A stretch of DNA of 64,000 nt from Prinia subflava. Lineage: Eukaryota > Chordata > Aves > Passeriformes > Cisticolidae. This document shows, piece after piece, positions 1-13,949 of the stretch. The position numbers were made by a program, and so were the translations under genes. Every line of letters starts with the position of its first letter. Positions within the stretch are counted from its first letter, which is position 1. Below the pieces are notes generated by a model. It searched no databases. It was not told the DNA's origin and was given only the letters and a program-made list of their open reading frames with translations. The DNA is taken from assembly GCF_021018805.1 (NCBI RefSeq), contig NC_086247.1, positions 140,302,102-140,366,101 on the forward strand. The letters run 5' to 3'.

Positions 1-3000
1 AACCAGCACACCCAGAACCTTCAATCCTTCAAACCCATCCATTCTTCCACAGTGCCCAGTAATCCACACTCCACGGCACAGGTGCATGTGAAACCATAAT
101 GAAATATGCACGGGAATGGCTTATTTCATGGAGAAGAGGAAAAGTGAGTATTTATTAATCTTGTTGACATTTTTCCAGCTGTGCAGCTCCTACCAGACCC
201 TACAACCCCACTCTTTCAAACATGTTAATGTGGGAATCACAGAAAGCCTGACAAACAAATATGTTATATCAAGACTAACCAGAAGCATTTTAATGTATTC
301 TTGTGGGCTTCTTCTGCCCTGCATTTTGTTGTTTATTTCAAAAGAGCTGATGAGGAATGGGCAGCTATTACTTTGTTTCAAAAGAGAAATCTGCAGAGAG
401 ACAATGGAAAGCAATTTCCTAGATTTCTTTTCTTGGACATGGGGTACAATAAAACACAGTGAATTAATATCTGTGTCTTTTTTCATATGCAAAGACACAA
501 TTCTAGAGTCCATTTGTGACTGTTTTCCATGTCTTTCGGGACTGGTAGGTGCAGGAGATTGGAAGCTGTAGATGTTTGAGACGTTACCTCCCACTCTTTT
601 CAGTGCCAATAAATAGAGTTTATCAGTGCTTGGTTGGCCAGACAGAAAAATTAGTATGGTTCTACACAAAGGCTAATATTTGAAGTGGTTTGGGTTGATT
701 TTTTTTTTTAATTAATTTATTTGAAACCAAAGGCAAAGTAAAGGAAGGAATTTAGAGAAGTGTTTTCTTTCATGTTTTTTTTTAACCCAAATTGGAGCTT
801 GAGGAAATGCTTTATTTGTAGGGTAAGTCAATTTCTATGTGCAAATTACCCTTTTGAAAAGAACAATTAAAAGAAAGCTTAATTTAGAACAGGTGGAAAT
901 GAAACACTGGTATTTTCAAAATTTCCACTTCATTGTAGGTGTGTTGCTAATTTTATTTCCTTAATTCAACTGCATTTTGTGAAACAGCTTATCTCCATTT
1001 ACAGTTTTATTTTCTGTAAATTTATTTCTTATTGTCAAATTCTGCCCAGCTTTACTATACGACCACTTGGTTTTTTCCCCACTGCACATTTTAAAGGGAT
1101 TCATCACAATCCCATATAATACATTCAAAACACTTAAATGTTCTGCTGATTTTTAAAACTGCTATTGTTAATCCAACAAACAAGTAGTCCACTGCTTTCT
1201 ACACAAGACAAGTATTTCCTACATGATAAACTGCAGTTAAAAAAACAAAACTATAGTAAATATTAAAACTTCAGGTACAAGAAATGTATGTCTGAAAGAG
1301 AAAAGTCAGTGAACTTCTGTGCAAAAATTACTAGAAAAGTGCCATCCATAGACACCTTGTAGTACTCAAGATGACAGGTAAATAATCAGCATTCCATAAT
1401 CAAGGTTGTTTCAGATTTTAGGGATCACAGTGCAAAAGTGACACTGAAGCAGTTTATCCAACTGCAGACAGAGGGTAAACCCCAAAATACTGCACTAAAC
1501 CTTGTGCATTATACAGGATACACTGCACCAGCCCCAAAATGGGCTACTGGAAGGGTTATTGCAGATCCGAGGGCTTCTGCACATTCTGCGATAGTTATTC
1601 ATTAAAACAATTAAAACAATTCCTTATCAGAGGAATAGCTAGAAAATGCCTGGTGTCCATGCCATGAAGCCAAAATGTGTCTTTTCTTAAACAGCAAATG
1701 CACGAACTTGACATTCTACACTGCAGAGAGGAATAACAAAGGACAAGGAGGATCCTGGGATTTATAATCAACTTGTCTCCAGACCTAAGAACCTATCTTA
1801 ATGCCAAAAAAAAACCTTACAAAAAATGAAAAGAAAAAAGAAGTCAAGCTGATTTAAGAAAAGTTATTCAAACTTATTAAAGGTTTGATAATAGCAGAGA
1901 AGATAAATCTTTTAACAATATTTCTACTTTATCTGAAAAGCAAGGGACATGACTCAGATTTAGAAAAGTGCAAAAGAAGTGAATTATAAAAGGGACTATT
2001 TCACAGAAAAGAAAGAGCAAAATTAGGAAAAGGCATTTCTATATCTGCTCAAATTTCTTTGAGCTCAAAAGGTCTCTAAGAAACAGAAAGTGAGATCAAG
2101 TCAGTGGGTTAATAATAATAAAAGAATTAAATATTTTTATTTAGAAGAGGAAAAGGCAGACAGCTAAGGAGGCACTAAGATACATTTCTTAAAAGATTAT
2201 TTGAGGGCTTAGACTATATCTTAGATTCACCTCCTTTGGTTTCTATTTTCATTTCAACCTTGTTCTGATTCTCCAGGTTAAATTATTGCTGCCTTGACCT
2301 TCTCACTACTGAGGGCTTGCACATCTCTGTCCTGGCCTGCTATGCTGTCACCTCTTTCTTTTCACGCCTTTCTTCATCCAGTTAACTCTTATCATCAGTG
2401 CTTTTTTTGCTGGTTGTTATGTCTCCCACTGCACTCCCTCTGCACTCAGGGGACACTTGGTACACCCACTTGGTATCTCATAAACTCCCAATTAGTACTT
2501 CTAGAAGGAAGGAAATATAAAAATCATAATCACAAAGGAAAACTGACACCAATAAAATTCTGGAGTCAACAGTGCAAACCTAACTTTATTCCTTTTCAGA
2601 TCCCGAGATGTTCTGCTTTATCTACAAATCTTTATGTAAGTCACATCATTATCCCTTGGGGCAGAGCTAAACAAATTATATCCCATGTGAAGTGTCCTTA
2701 GCCAGTCTAAAGCAAAATGAATTTTGACTTATTGGATGAATTGACCCAAGAGAGATAGGGTCATATCAATAGACTACTAGGATGCAGGCTGCAGGTGTTC
2801 CTGCTGCTTAAATTCCCCATTGTGGGTGTAGGGGGCATGTCCTCAAAAGTTCAATTAAATGTGCCATGTTTTGTTTGCATCCTTCGTTCAAATGCACTGA
2901 AAATCTGAAGGTACATCCACCTCAAAGAATTCCGGACTATTAGCAGGCAGGAAGGAGTTTACCTGGAACTCCATCCAAAGTCTGTTGAAAATTTGACCTA

Positions 3001-6000
3001 TGCTAGCTTTAATTTTTTTAGCAAAACTGGAATTACAACCCTCTACAGTAACCACAGCTTGCCCAGACAGCCTTCCCTTGTGCCTACTTAATAACAGGAT
3101 GGCTGTGAATTTACAGAAGACAATTAGCACCTCCTAGCATCAGATACCAGTGATGTTCTTCTATCGAAGTGCTCTCAATATTAAATGTTCTTAAAATAAA
3201 TAAAATTCAAGGAAAAGCTTTTAGGGCCAAAGTTTACTTGGGTTGCAAAGCATCTGTGCTTTCTTGTATCACAGCTCTGCTTGGCACCCCATTGCCTTCC
3301 ATCTGCAGATGGCACATTTCACAATCAGTTGTTTTTTGAGTGCTGCTTCAAAACACACCACCAGCAGCACAGGCTAAAAATGCAGTGGTAAGCAAGACTT
3401 AGATAGGCCAGGGCTGTCACAAATTTCCAGAAACAAGCAGTTGCAGCAATGGCCATCAGGGTCTCAGATCATTAAGCAATGTCTTGGTGTGATGTCATGC
3501 ACTGATGTGCAGAGCTGCATTCCTTTCAAAACAGTCAGATTTTCAGTGTGATAAAGTAGATACAAACAAGCCACGGAACAGGGACATCTGAAGCTTTGGG
3601 AAAAAAAATATTGGCCTGAAAAAGCATGGAAAAAGGTCTTAACAACACTACCAGGCAGTTGCAACTTGACTAGAATAACCAAAAGGTTAGTAAACAAAAA
3701 GTGTTCTTTACACCTTGAAATCTATCACACATTTGAGCTGGCCTGACCGGCTGCTTAGATGTCTGGATAGCAGTAATAAAACACAGATGGGTTCTTATTT
3801 GCTTCAAGCTGGCAAATAACTATCACCCATTTGTATGATACAAATTCCTTTCCATTTGAACAGATTATTTGTGTCATATTAAAAATTAAGGTCTGAATTT
3901 GTATCTACCTCTGCTTACACACAGAGAGGAGCAGGAAACAAATTTATTTCCATCACACTGAGGAATGACAATGTGGCCATGCCATGGTTGGTGGCACACA
4001 TCCTTACCAAAGTACAGGACTAACTGAATGTCTACAAAATTGGCCCCTTTCTTCATCACTTGAGCAGGATGCAACAGCCCAGTTGAAAGCAGAGTGGTCA
4101 TAATCTAATCTAAAAACTCCTGCCACATTTACTGGAACCCCAGCACCCTCTCACCACAGTGCTTAACCCCAAGCAGATGGATTTGTCTGTTTTGGATGGC
4201 CCTTGAGGGTGAATAAGCAAAAACTGTCAAGTTATTTCAGAAAGCCATGGACATAAAATAAAATGAAAGCATGCCCTTTACCAGCCTGAAAGTTACCACC
4301 ACATCCCAATGCACAGTCTGCTGGTTTGTTCACGTTAGGCAGATTTGTTAATCATCAGTGACACAGACGACTGTGCCCACACAGCACAGGGTGATGAGGG
4401 CTGAGCAGCAGCACAGTTTGTACCATCTCCTTCCTGCCACAGCTTGCCAGAGCAGGTTGGTCTTTTCCTACTATTTTATTCTGTGGTTTATTTTTTGACA
4501 TCTAAATGCCACTCCTCAGACTTAAGTTAGTGTAACCAATTTGGCTGGTCCTCTCCTTCATTGTGCCCTACATATGGTCCTTTTCTGAGACATCAGGGAA
4601 CAGATATTTCATGAACACATGGATATTAACACATACAGACATGGTACACAAACAGGAGCAACCATGGACAGTGCCATAGAAAGGAGCTGTTACATGATTG
4701 CAGAATTGCTACAGTCTGAGAAAAAATTAGTTGAGCAAGAGATCAAATTTGTTCGACTACAAAAGTACTTGTACTGTGGTTGTAACCTGGAAAGAGGCAT
4801 AAAAAGCCTTATTCCACACTACTTTTTTTTTCTCAAGTGTCAAAGAATTTATTTGGAATAAGGCATAAAAAGGTAGGGGAGAGGTGTTAAAAACCAAAAA
4901 ACGTATGAATTACAAAAGTGCAAATAAAAATAGTTTCTCTGCACAAGCTTCATTAAGTTTTATCAGCTAGTATCTTGGGTTTTTACACTCAAACCACAGG
5001 TCATAAATTCACAGTAAATCCCCCATATGTTCACCAAACACCTGAATTCAATTTCTCTTCTAGTTGTAAGGAACGAAATGTGCAGCTCAAATTAATTATG
5101 CATGCAAAGTTAGTTTCTAACAAGGGCAGCTCCTTGCATGCTGAAGGTATACATTCTACCAGATTTTTTTCCCCCAGATCTCTTACACTTTTGGCTTATT
5201 TCTACTGTTCATACAGTTATAAAACTCATCTCCTCTTGCCATTTTGAACACAGAGCATTATATATCCTTTAAAGTCTGCAGATTTAAGGGCAGTTAAATT
5301 CAGGGATTGGCTTAATGTGACAGGTAAGATATAGCATGTTACCTGTACACATACCTCCATACTTCAGCATACTAATTCCATCAAAACAGTACTTAAACTT
5401 TAGGATTTATGTCAATATGTATGCATGTGAAATCAGCTCACTGGGAATTTTAGTGTCATTCCAGTTTATTTTCACAGGGGAAGTTCATCAACTGCAATAC
5501 TATGAAGTACATAAGTCTCCAAATGCACTCATTTTCTTCTTCAGTGAATAAAATTAATTCCCAAATTTTGACATTGTGTTTAGATTATAATTTTACACAA
5601 TTTCAACAGAGGAAATAATTAAAAATTAAAACGCTACACCTCTCTTCTCCAGATTAAAAAGGTAACCTCAAATGCTCTAAATTCACCACTTGCTTCTGAT
5701 GTGATGGCCATAAACAATGTGGAGAGGTGGGGCTGAGGGGAGGTCACTTCACCACAATAGTCTCTCCAAACTTTCCAGACTAGATTTCACTTTGAGTCCC
5801 TCTGTGGCCCTTCTGTAGCAGGGCCATCATTTTACAACCAGTGAAATACGAAGAATGCACCCAAGACCCTTTTTATTGCCACCATCACTCTTCCTTATTA
5901 GCCTGTCAGAGCCTGCACACCGGAGACTGAAATCCAGTCTTTTCAGTGGAATTCTTCCACTAAAAGGAAAAGCAGAGATTTTAGAAGCTTGCTATAAACA

Positions 6001-6489
6001 TCTGAGAACAGATACTCAGCTACTGGGTTATCACACAGTCTAAGCCTTACTTCAGAGCTGTTAGATTTTGCAGATATAAGCCAAGCCAATTTTCAGCCAC
6101 ACACAACTTGTTACAGCTGTTGTCATAGGGTGTTGCATTTTCTGAGTTAGAAAAAAAAAAAGGAAATGAAAAAAGAGAATGCCACAAAACCTAAAAGAAA
6201 ATAGAAGACATCTCACTGTGAATTTCTTATGAGAATGTTAAAGAAATAGCAGAAATACACAGGGAAAGATTTAATAAACAATGAAAAAAAAGAATATTAA
6301 AAGCATACCAGTGATCAAGTAAGGGAAAAATTTGCAGTTTTGATTCCAAATGAAATACAAATTTATTTCAAAGTCAGGAGGGGAGAAATGGGCTCTGACC
6401 TAAGAATCTTCCTGTCCTAACTGGGACAGTGATGGCTCCAGTGCTGTTAGGTCTGATGAACATCCACAATTAGGCATCACAGGCTATTC
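1..6489. other. Unique AT-rich non-coding DNA, no recognised feature
   Basis: No gene, RNA or transposable element is recognised here. Reading frames are short and scattered over both strands. The longest pair overlaps on opposite strands (+ 116-571, 151 codons; - 190-669, 159 codons); neither product has a recognisable domain, and neither has codon or context support. Short A- and T-runs occur throughout (for example near 700, 1805-1840 and 6150). AATAAA-like words and promoter-like words occur at the level expected of AT-rich DNA, so none is called. Confidence 0.7.
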
Positions 6490-6960
6490 TGTGTCAGTGT
6501 GAGAGTTGCCTGGCACAGCAATACAAAGACATTTAACAAAGCCCACAGAGAAGAAATCCCCTCCTGGACCCAGCTGCCCACTGCTGTGCCAGCAGAAGGG
6601 ATCATCCAGAAGACCCCCAGTGGGCTTCAGGCCATGTCAGCCTTTGTTTCCATTTAAGCTAATCCAGCTGCTTTGCCAGAAGCTGTTTAGGGAGAGCCCC
6701 TCTGATCTCTGGGGACGAGACGTGGGGGCAGAAGCCTTCAGCAGAGGGGCAGCAGTAACACCAGGGAGCAGCCACTTCTTAAAGCACAGCAGGATCTGCA
6801 AAAAGGAACATCTGCCCGTGGCCAGCACCACCTGTGAGGTGAGAATGCTGTGATGTAGGCACAGCCCAGCTCCCTCCAGCACATCCTACATGACTCAGCC
6901 TCTGCTCTGCTCTGACACTGCTTCATGCTATAAAATCTGCTTCAGAGCCCAGCTCTAGCC
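6490..6960. other. Locally GC-richer non-coding block
   Basis: This stretch is visibly richer in G and C than its surroundings and has fewer stop codons. That leaves a 115-codon frame on + (6506-6853) and 62-81-codon frames on - (6637-6882, 6738-6926). The translations are proline/serine/cysteine-rich and match nothing I recognise. CpG is scarce apart from one pair near 6717-6722, so it is not a CpG island. It could be an isochore fluctuation, a lncRNA exon or a decayed repeat. Confidence 0.4.
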
Positions 6961-7073
6961 AACACTGGAGTGCAGAAAAAGCATGTGGCTTTTCATAGGA
7001 AGAGTCTAGTAACATTAAAAACCAGAAAAAAACCCTCCTGATTGCACCTTTAGAAGGACAAACCAAGAGTGAT

Positions 7074-7100
7074 ATTCAAATTATTCAAATTATTCAAATT
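7074..7100. repeat. Short tandem repeat, 9-bp unit x3
   Basis: Three exact head-to-tail copies of ATTCAAATT, followed by a degenerate partial copy that runs into TTCGAAT. On the minus strand it reads as Asn-Leu-Asn repeats in a chance frame. It is a small minisatellite, probably from replication slippage. Confidence 0.9.
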
Positions 7101-8433
7101 TTCGAATCTGAAAACAGATTTGGAAAAAAAAAGTTTATTTAAATAATGCACCATTAAAAATATAGTGTAAATGGAGTTTAACTCTGTTTCAGTGCAAAAC
7201 CTCATATTAAAAGTATTTAGATCTTGCTTAATGCATTTACGTACTGGAAACACCCCAAAATTTTATGTTGTTTATTTCTCTCTAATTACAGAAAACACTT
7301 AATAAATAGGTTCCAGGGTGTTGCAACTAACAAAACAAAATAGAATGTTTTTGACTCTTGTAACACTTGCCCTTAATAAAAACGACATCTTGTTTTAAAG
7401 TATTCATTAAACTACAGTATTAAGCAACACATTGCTAGACAAACACTGATGTGTGGACTAGGACATCTCTTTTAAATTCCTGAACATTAAAAAGGATAAT
7501 GCACTACACCAAGTTCACATGTCTTCCCCTATCCTTACCAGTCTCTAACATAATTATAGTATAATTATTTCAGTACTTTGACAGAGGGGATATTGCATTA
7601 TAAATCTTCAAATAATATTTTGATTGATTTTACATTACATCTTGCTTTAACTATGGGCTGATTTCAAACTGCAGAATGAGAAATTTTCCATTAAAAACAA
7701 ACAAACCAAAATGACTTGGCCTAAGGATATCAAATTTGGTGAAAGTTGGGGAGACTCCCTTTGATAGGAGTAGAATTGGAAACTCTCTATAAAACATAGA
7801 AAATTGTGGGATCACTGTTTTATTTTTCAAATTAGATAACTTTCAATCTCTAAATTAAACTTCAAATCTGAACCTACTGTTAAACATCTCATCATTCAGT
7901 GCCTGTGCACACAATCTCAATCAACCAACAAAAAAAATCAAAGCTAAGATTGATTACTTGAATTGATGCCTAAATTCACTCGACTGTTGCCTTCTTATGA
8001 AGTTTATCACTAAGATTTACACTGACTAGCATAAAAATTAATTAAGATTTTTTAATTAAATATTATATGCATATGGAGAGTAGAAACAAATCTCAGTATT
8101 ATACCTTGCAAAACAAATGATTTCTGGATAAATCCTTTCAGCATTGCCCTTTAAAAATGAAGATTTTAGTAAATAGATGGTTTAATCATGGTTTGATTGA
8201 CTTTAAAACTAAAAATTGCTGTGAAATTATAGTTGTATTAAAAAAAAAACCAATCAGTTCCAGACAAGGACAGGAAAAAAAAAAGGAATTACCTTTTATC
8301 CAAAAATTCAGTTGGATATTTAGTAAGCTAGGCAGAACCCAACTTCTACTACTTGAGATATTTTCAAGTTATTTCACTTATTTTTCCTCTTGGAAATGCT
8401 AAATATGTCTTTTCCTCAGGAATTCTTTTTCAG
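7101..8433. other. AT-rich non-coding DNA, no recognised feature
   Basis: Very AT-rich unique sequence with several short A- and T-runs and an A/C-rich patch near 7695-7710. The reading frames (for example + 8157-8402, 81 codons) are short, lysine/isoleucine/phenylalanine-rich and unrecognised, as expected by chance at this composition. Confidence 0.7.
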
Positions 8434-8465
8434 ATTACTGGGCATTCAGATGAATGCCCAGTAAT
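8434..8465. repeat. Perfect inverted repeat (15-bp arms, 2-nt spacer)
   Basis: The left arm ATTACTGGGCATTCA (8434-8448) is followed by GA and then by its exact reverse complement (8451-8465). The match stops at the next base on both sides. A 15-bp perfect arm pair with so short a spacer is not expected by chance in 64 kb. The DNA could extrude a cruciform and a transcript would form a stem of up to 15 pairs. It is too short for a microRNA precursor, has no terminator-type U tract and shows no flanking duplication. A template-switch mutation that perfected an older imperfect hairpin is the simplest explanation. Confidence 0.95.
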
Positions 8466-10860
8466 TGCTGAGGGTCTCGCTGTGCTTTGAAACACTGGAT
8501 TAGAAATCCTGAGCTCTAATATTTCCTGCCATTGGACTGTTTAGTCTCAACCCAAGTGTGTTATATTGCACCTCCACACCCGAGCAGGTGCTCCTATATC
8601 AGGAAAAGAGTTCAAGCCTCACCCCTGAACTTTTAAGGAAGAAGAACCAGAAACTTCTATACCTCTCTCACTGTAATTGGCCCAGTGCCAGGACAAAAGC
8701 ACCTCTTGGACCCCGGAGCTGTTCCTCAAGGAATGCAGCTATTTTCTATTGGGCAGCAAGCCAAAAATCCCTCCTAGATCATTAAATACCTAAGAGAGAG
8801 CACAGAGATTCTCAGGGCTTTTTGGAGTGTCTTAGCAGGTGCAAGGGACTTCCTTTCAATGTGCACGGCTTTTACTCTTTTTTGTATAGTTTGTTATTTC
8901 TGCATTAATTAAAACCTTTCTGCTTTTGCAAAACACTTCTGATCATGCCGTCTTGCAAATTATTCTTAAGCCATTTCTGGGAGGTTGCTGGCAGCCCTCA
9001 GAGTGTGATGAATCTTCATGGGGCTAATAACATGCTGGCCTCATGCAGAAATTCATCACAAGTGCAGCCTTCAGAAACTCAAAAGCATGTATCTCTCCTA
9101 CTCCAGACAAAATACAACATTTACTTGTAACAACACCTCAATATTTTGCCAAGACAATTCACTTGATAAAGGCTGTAGCAAAGCTAATTTATTTACTAGG
9201 AGAAGGTAAGATGTGATTTTTTGCAACCGGAATCATTCAAAAGGCAAGTAAGTAGTTCAAACTACTCACGTGGACACTTTCTACAGGAAATACAGAGAAA
9301 GAAACTGTCCCAGAGGGCAATTACAATTTTCTTTGGATGCAATTATTACACTCAAGAGGTCATTACTTTTTTTTCATTGACAAAGAAGATTAGGATAAGC
9401 TCAGGATAGTTTTATATCCTAATTATATTAGGGCAGGTGAATCCATTCTAGATGGCTAAATTATGCTCAAGGTAGGTGGAAAACGAATCATCTTAAGAAA
9501 TCTGGTAATAGGAATGCCTTGTAGGAGGTGATGGTCAACTGGCACAGCAGTATAACCAAACACTTTAATCTTTTGGTAGAAAATCTCATTACAGCAAAAC
9601 TAAGTTGCTCAGCCTCCCTGTATTTGCATATACACAACCACAAATGGGCAAGAGCCTTTTTAAAGCCCTGTATATAGTTCACACAATAAACAGATCTCAT
9701 TTACTTTAGTATCAATTCAAGGATTCTTTACAGCATACACTATGCTACTGTTTGTAATTCTCTTTTATGAAAAAATAAAAAAAAGCCCTAAATTTCTTAG
9801 TTTCTGAAGCATATAGAAGTGTATAGGCATGCCTGAGATAAGCCAAGGACTGCAACACAACAGCTTTTGTGGTCAAGGTCTCATCAGTATGACTAATTTG
9901 TATCTAAACTTTTACATTACTTCAGTAAATGCCACACAAATGCTGTAAGGTTTTCTTGCATAACATAATTGCCATATGCTTTTCAGTAAACAGGAAGAAA
10001 TGAAACATACATAATAAGTAATTCTACTTAGCACGTCAAATTTATTTTGTGTGATATTGGCAGTACATTACAAAGTTACAGTAGTATTATTTCTCGTTGT
10101 TATTCTTGTAGTCTTAGGTTGATAACGTTTCATTTTGACACCATAATGGTGTCTCTGGGGATTTTGATGACAATGTGTTTTGACATCATGTTAAAATATA
10201 TCCAAACTGATATCACTTTATTTTGTCATCATTACCTAGTTGGATTCCTAAGATACTGCTTTTTTTCTGACATCTTTAATCAGAAGGATTTCAGTCCAAA
10301 TGGCAAGTGCCAAAAAAAAAAGTTTTGCAGATATGAAACACGAGTGTGTAGCACACACTACTACTGCTCAAACTTGCACTGGCCAGATATTCCAAAATAT
10401 AACAGATTAGTCACACAGTACAGGGCCTCAGATCATAAAACATGAAAATGCCTTTTCTTCTACAGCATGATAGTGAATGTAATAAATTGTACTGTAATTC
10501 TATTTCAGACACTTGAGGCAGGAGGCCCAGCAGCCAAAACGCTGCTGTAAACCAGAACCTTCTGCTGCCGTTGGAGCGTCTGACGTGCACTCCCTTCATG
10601 GGTCCCTGCATGGAAACCAGAAATATTTCCTGAACGCTATTAAAAAAGTGAGATTTCTAATTCGTAAGCTTTGCTGAAATGGAAATTGCTACATATGTGA
10701 TTCTAACTAAAGAACAGCAATGCCAGTTCCTGTACAGAGCTCTAAAATGCATCTCGGGGTTGAGCTTTAGCTAGTGAAAACCTGTCTAGACCCACTGAAT
10801 CCAACAGAGCTTTCAGAATCATGGACATGTGAAGATCTGACCAAGGTTTTGAGGGAAGAA
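8466..10860. other. Unique non-coding DNA, no recognised feature
   Basis: No gene or repeat is recognised. Reading frames are at most 132 codons (+ 10047-10445), cysteine/histidine/tyrosine-rich in a way typical of AT-rich chance translation, and they match no known family. Confidence 0.7.
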
Positions 10861-10930
10861 ATAATTTTATATATTATAATATATTTATAATTTTATATAT
10901 TATAATATATTATTATTATATAATAATAAT
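10861..10930. repeat. AT-only tandem repeat, 26-bp period
   Basis: A 25-bp A/T-only unit beginning ATAATTTTATATATTATAAT occurs at 10861-10885 and again, without mismatch, at 10887-10911. A TTA/TAA-rich tail then runs to about 10930. There is no G or C in the whole block. Such DNA melts easily and forms hairpins, and these tracts often expand or vary in copy number. Confidence 0.9.
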
Positions 10931-13900
10931 TTTCATCTCTAAGCTTCTTGTTACCAGTATGATATTCAGGGATTAATTCTAAAACAATTTGCTACAGAAA
11001 TTATCTGGTAAGCTATCCCTGCTGCCAGAAAGATGCACATCATTCCAACTGGAACATGTCCACTTACAGCTATATCACTCCGTTTCTTCTTTTTTTTATT
11101 TACTATTTCTTCATTCTTTCTCTACAATGAATTACAGAGCAACTCCAGGGAAATCAACACATTACATATACTGAGAACTGTATTTATTCAGCACAGCAGC
11201 TCAAGTTCTACTTACTAAAATGATTGCTGATAAAATCTGTAATTTTAAGCATTAATGCATAAGATTTTTCTGCCATTCAAATCTGATCAAAGAGATTAAA
11301 GAACTTTCTTTTTCCTGCACTTTCCTAAACCATAATACTTAACAGAAATTGCTTGTATTATCTTATTTCAGAGAGCAGGCTAGAACTGAGACAATCCCTT
11401 GATCCCAGTTCATGAATAAAGCATTTAATGGACTGCACTTGTCAAAGGACACACTAAGCATTTGATCTATACAGTAAACAAATATCTATGAAAACCAACC
11501 CCCCAAAACAAACCAAAAAAATTTTGCCATTGCAACTCATTATTTAAGATATTTTCCTTCCTTCCTCTCTTATTCAGGACTAAGACTCTGAAGGCATTGA
11601 TGGGATGACAGACTTGCATTGAGATAAAACCAGAATTTTTCAAACAACTGATGGCAACAACTTATATTCCAGGGAAACAGCTAATCAGGCCACCTATAGT
11701 TCATAAACAACCCCTCTCCAACAGAAGGAATTAATTGTTACAACACCAGAAAATGTATAATTATTAAAGAAGTGACAGAAGACAGAAGTTGTACCCTGAC
11801 ATTCCAACATTACACATCTTTTTTAAGAGTCTGGTATTTCTTTGGTATTTCCAGCAAAGGAGAACTTCTGCCAGCAGAAGAAAATTAAGCTACAGAACTA
11901 TGAGCATACATAACTATGAACCCAACTGACCTGAAGAATTTGATACATACCTACAAAATGCTCTTTCATGCTCTCAGAAGACAAGATGAAATATTACAAG
12001 CAAGTAACTGCAGCTATTATCATAAGCAATACTGCAAAGCCAGTTCCATTTAATGCAAATTACAGACTTGTTTCTACTGGCATCGACCATTCTTCACTAG
12101 GCAAAATCCTAGTAGGCTGAAATGTCTGAGATGCACATATATAAGACTATGTCAATTTTAACAAATATATTTATTTTGAAAAGGTATTAAAACTATTTTT
12201 TCTACCACATTTTTTCTACCTCAATTTTAAAATTCAGTGCAGCTTCTTAAATTATCATAAAAAATAAGAATTGCAATTAATTTCTTAAAAGTCTTTTTCA
12301 ATACAATGAGGCTTATTAATGCAATGAGCTGTTAAGTGACAGACTAATGAAACATCAGCTCAAAACTGCACTGGTATTTAAGATTAATCTCTGAAATAAG
12401 TTCATAATGTAGCACTGACTTTGTAATTCAAGGGTTATATTGTAACAGGTCACATTATTTTTTTTCATGTGTGACTGCCATGATCCTGTAAAGAGAGAAG
12501 CAGTACCACACATTGCACATCACTTGTGTAAGGACCAGCATTCTTTATAAATTACTTCTCCCATACAAGTGGTAAGAGAACTCCATGAGTATCTACTGGA
12601 ATTTCCAAGAAGAACTAATGGCAGACATGGCTTCCAGAGAGCAGTTTATGTTGCTATGCTGCTAGCTCAGATTAGGTTCAGTTCCCACGAATTTTCACAT
12701 CTGAGCTACACAGTAATTTGCTTTCCAGGGAAACCAAAACCAGGAATTAGAGGCTATGTAAGGGAAGAATGACAAATATCCTTAGTAAGCAGGACCCACA
12801 AAGATCTGATTTTGCTGCACTTTTGCTATTTACTTTTTATAATTTTTGCCAGATTTCTGCATCATTAAGCATTACTCAAATAGCAGAACCCTATCTGCAG
12901 CAGACACTGCACAGACTGCCTACAACCAGTCCTTAGCCAAAGATTTCACAGCTTAAGAACAGATTTGCTCTTGCACAATGGAGGCACACACATTTGTGAG
13001 ATGTTCCTTTTCCCCAGAACAAATGCATGCAGCGAGGGCTCAGCTCAGTGACTGACTGACTGCAAAAGGAGCCAAGCTATACAGGACTACCCTGGAGACA
13101 CCTGAAACCAAATGAATTAGATATTAGAGCAGGCTCCTGAAGTCAGAGTACCTGAATGAGAACTTAGTAATGATACTTGAAGAAATTCTGTGGGATTTAG
13201 GTGTCATCCAAGCTAATGGAGAGGGTCACGTCAAAGTTGCTCACTAGGTCGGGAGCTGTCTAGCACACAAGATGGTGATGGTGCCTACCCTGACTATGAA
13301 AAGAGCTGGCAGAAAAAACTGAGAGTGAGGTAACTACAACTCATTTTTCCTATGTTGAAGTTGAGTAGATGCTTTTTACAATCCATCACAATTGTTAAAA
13401 AGGAGAATCATTCACAAGACAGTTCAATTCCTCCCTCTCTTCACAGTAGGCAATTCTTACTCCAGCCACCCCTACACACATGGGAGGGGAGGTCAAGGAA
13501 GTCACAGCACCCGGGGAATTGACTTCATTTGCATCATTTTTACTGCCACTCTGATTAAGGTACAATGTAGAAGTATAAGCAACTTCCAGAAACGATTCTG
13601 GGCATTTTTTTGATCAAATGATACTTCCCTTTGTTGTGTACAGCTGTAAAAGCTAGTATTGAGAAAACAATACAACTCTTTAGCTCATGGTACTTACTTA
13701 AAACAAACCAAATGGCATCTCATACTGTAGCTATGGCTCCATTACTAGTGACCAACTCCAGTTGCATTTTTCTAGTTACATCACCCCTAGTAAATTATTT
13801 GCACGTGATGTAGACCAGGCATAAAACGAGTAGAAAACAAAACTTTGGCCATTTTAATTTCAACTCTCATAATGGCAGGTCAAATTTATGTGAACTCTTT

Positions 13901-13949
13901 GGTGAATTGGTTCCTTTAGTAATACCCAGTTTAATTCAAATCAGAGTCT
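10931..13949. other. Unique non-coding DNA, no recognised feature
   Basis: AT-rich single-copy-looking sequence. There is a short A/C-rich patch near 11495-11520 and a (GACT)3 run near 13053-13065. Reading frames are under 75 codons and unrecognised. Confidence 0.7.

Noticed and set aside
6490..6960. CpG island or promoter
   Set aside because: GC is raised but CpG is rare, and no first exon or transcription signal is apparent.
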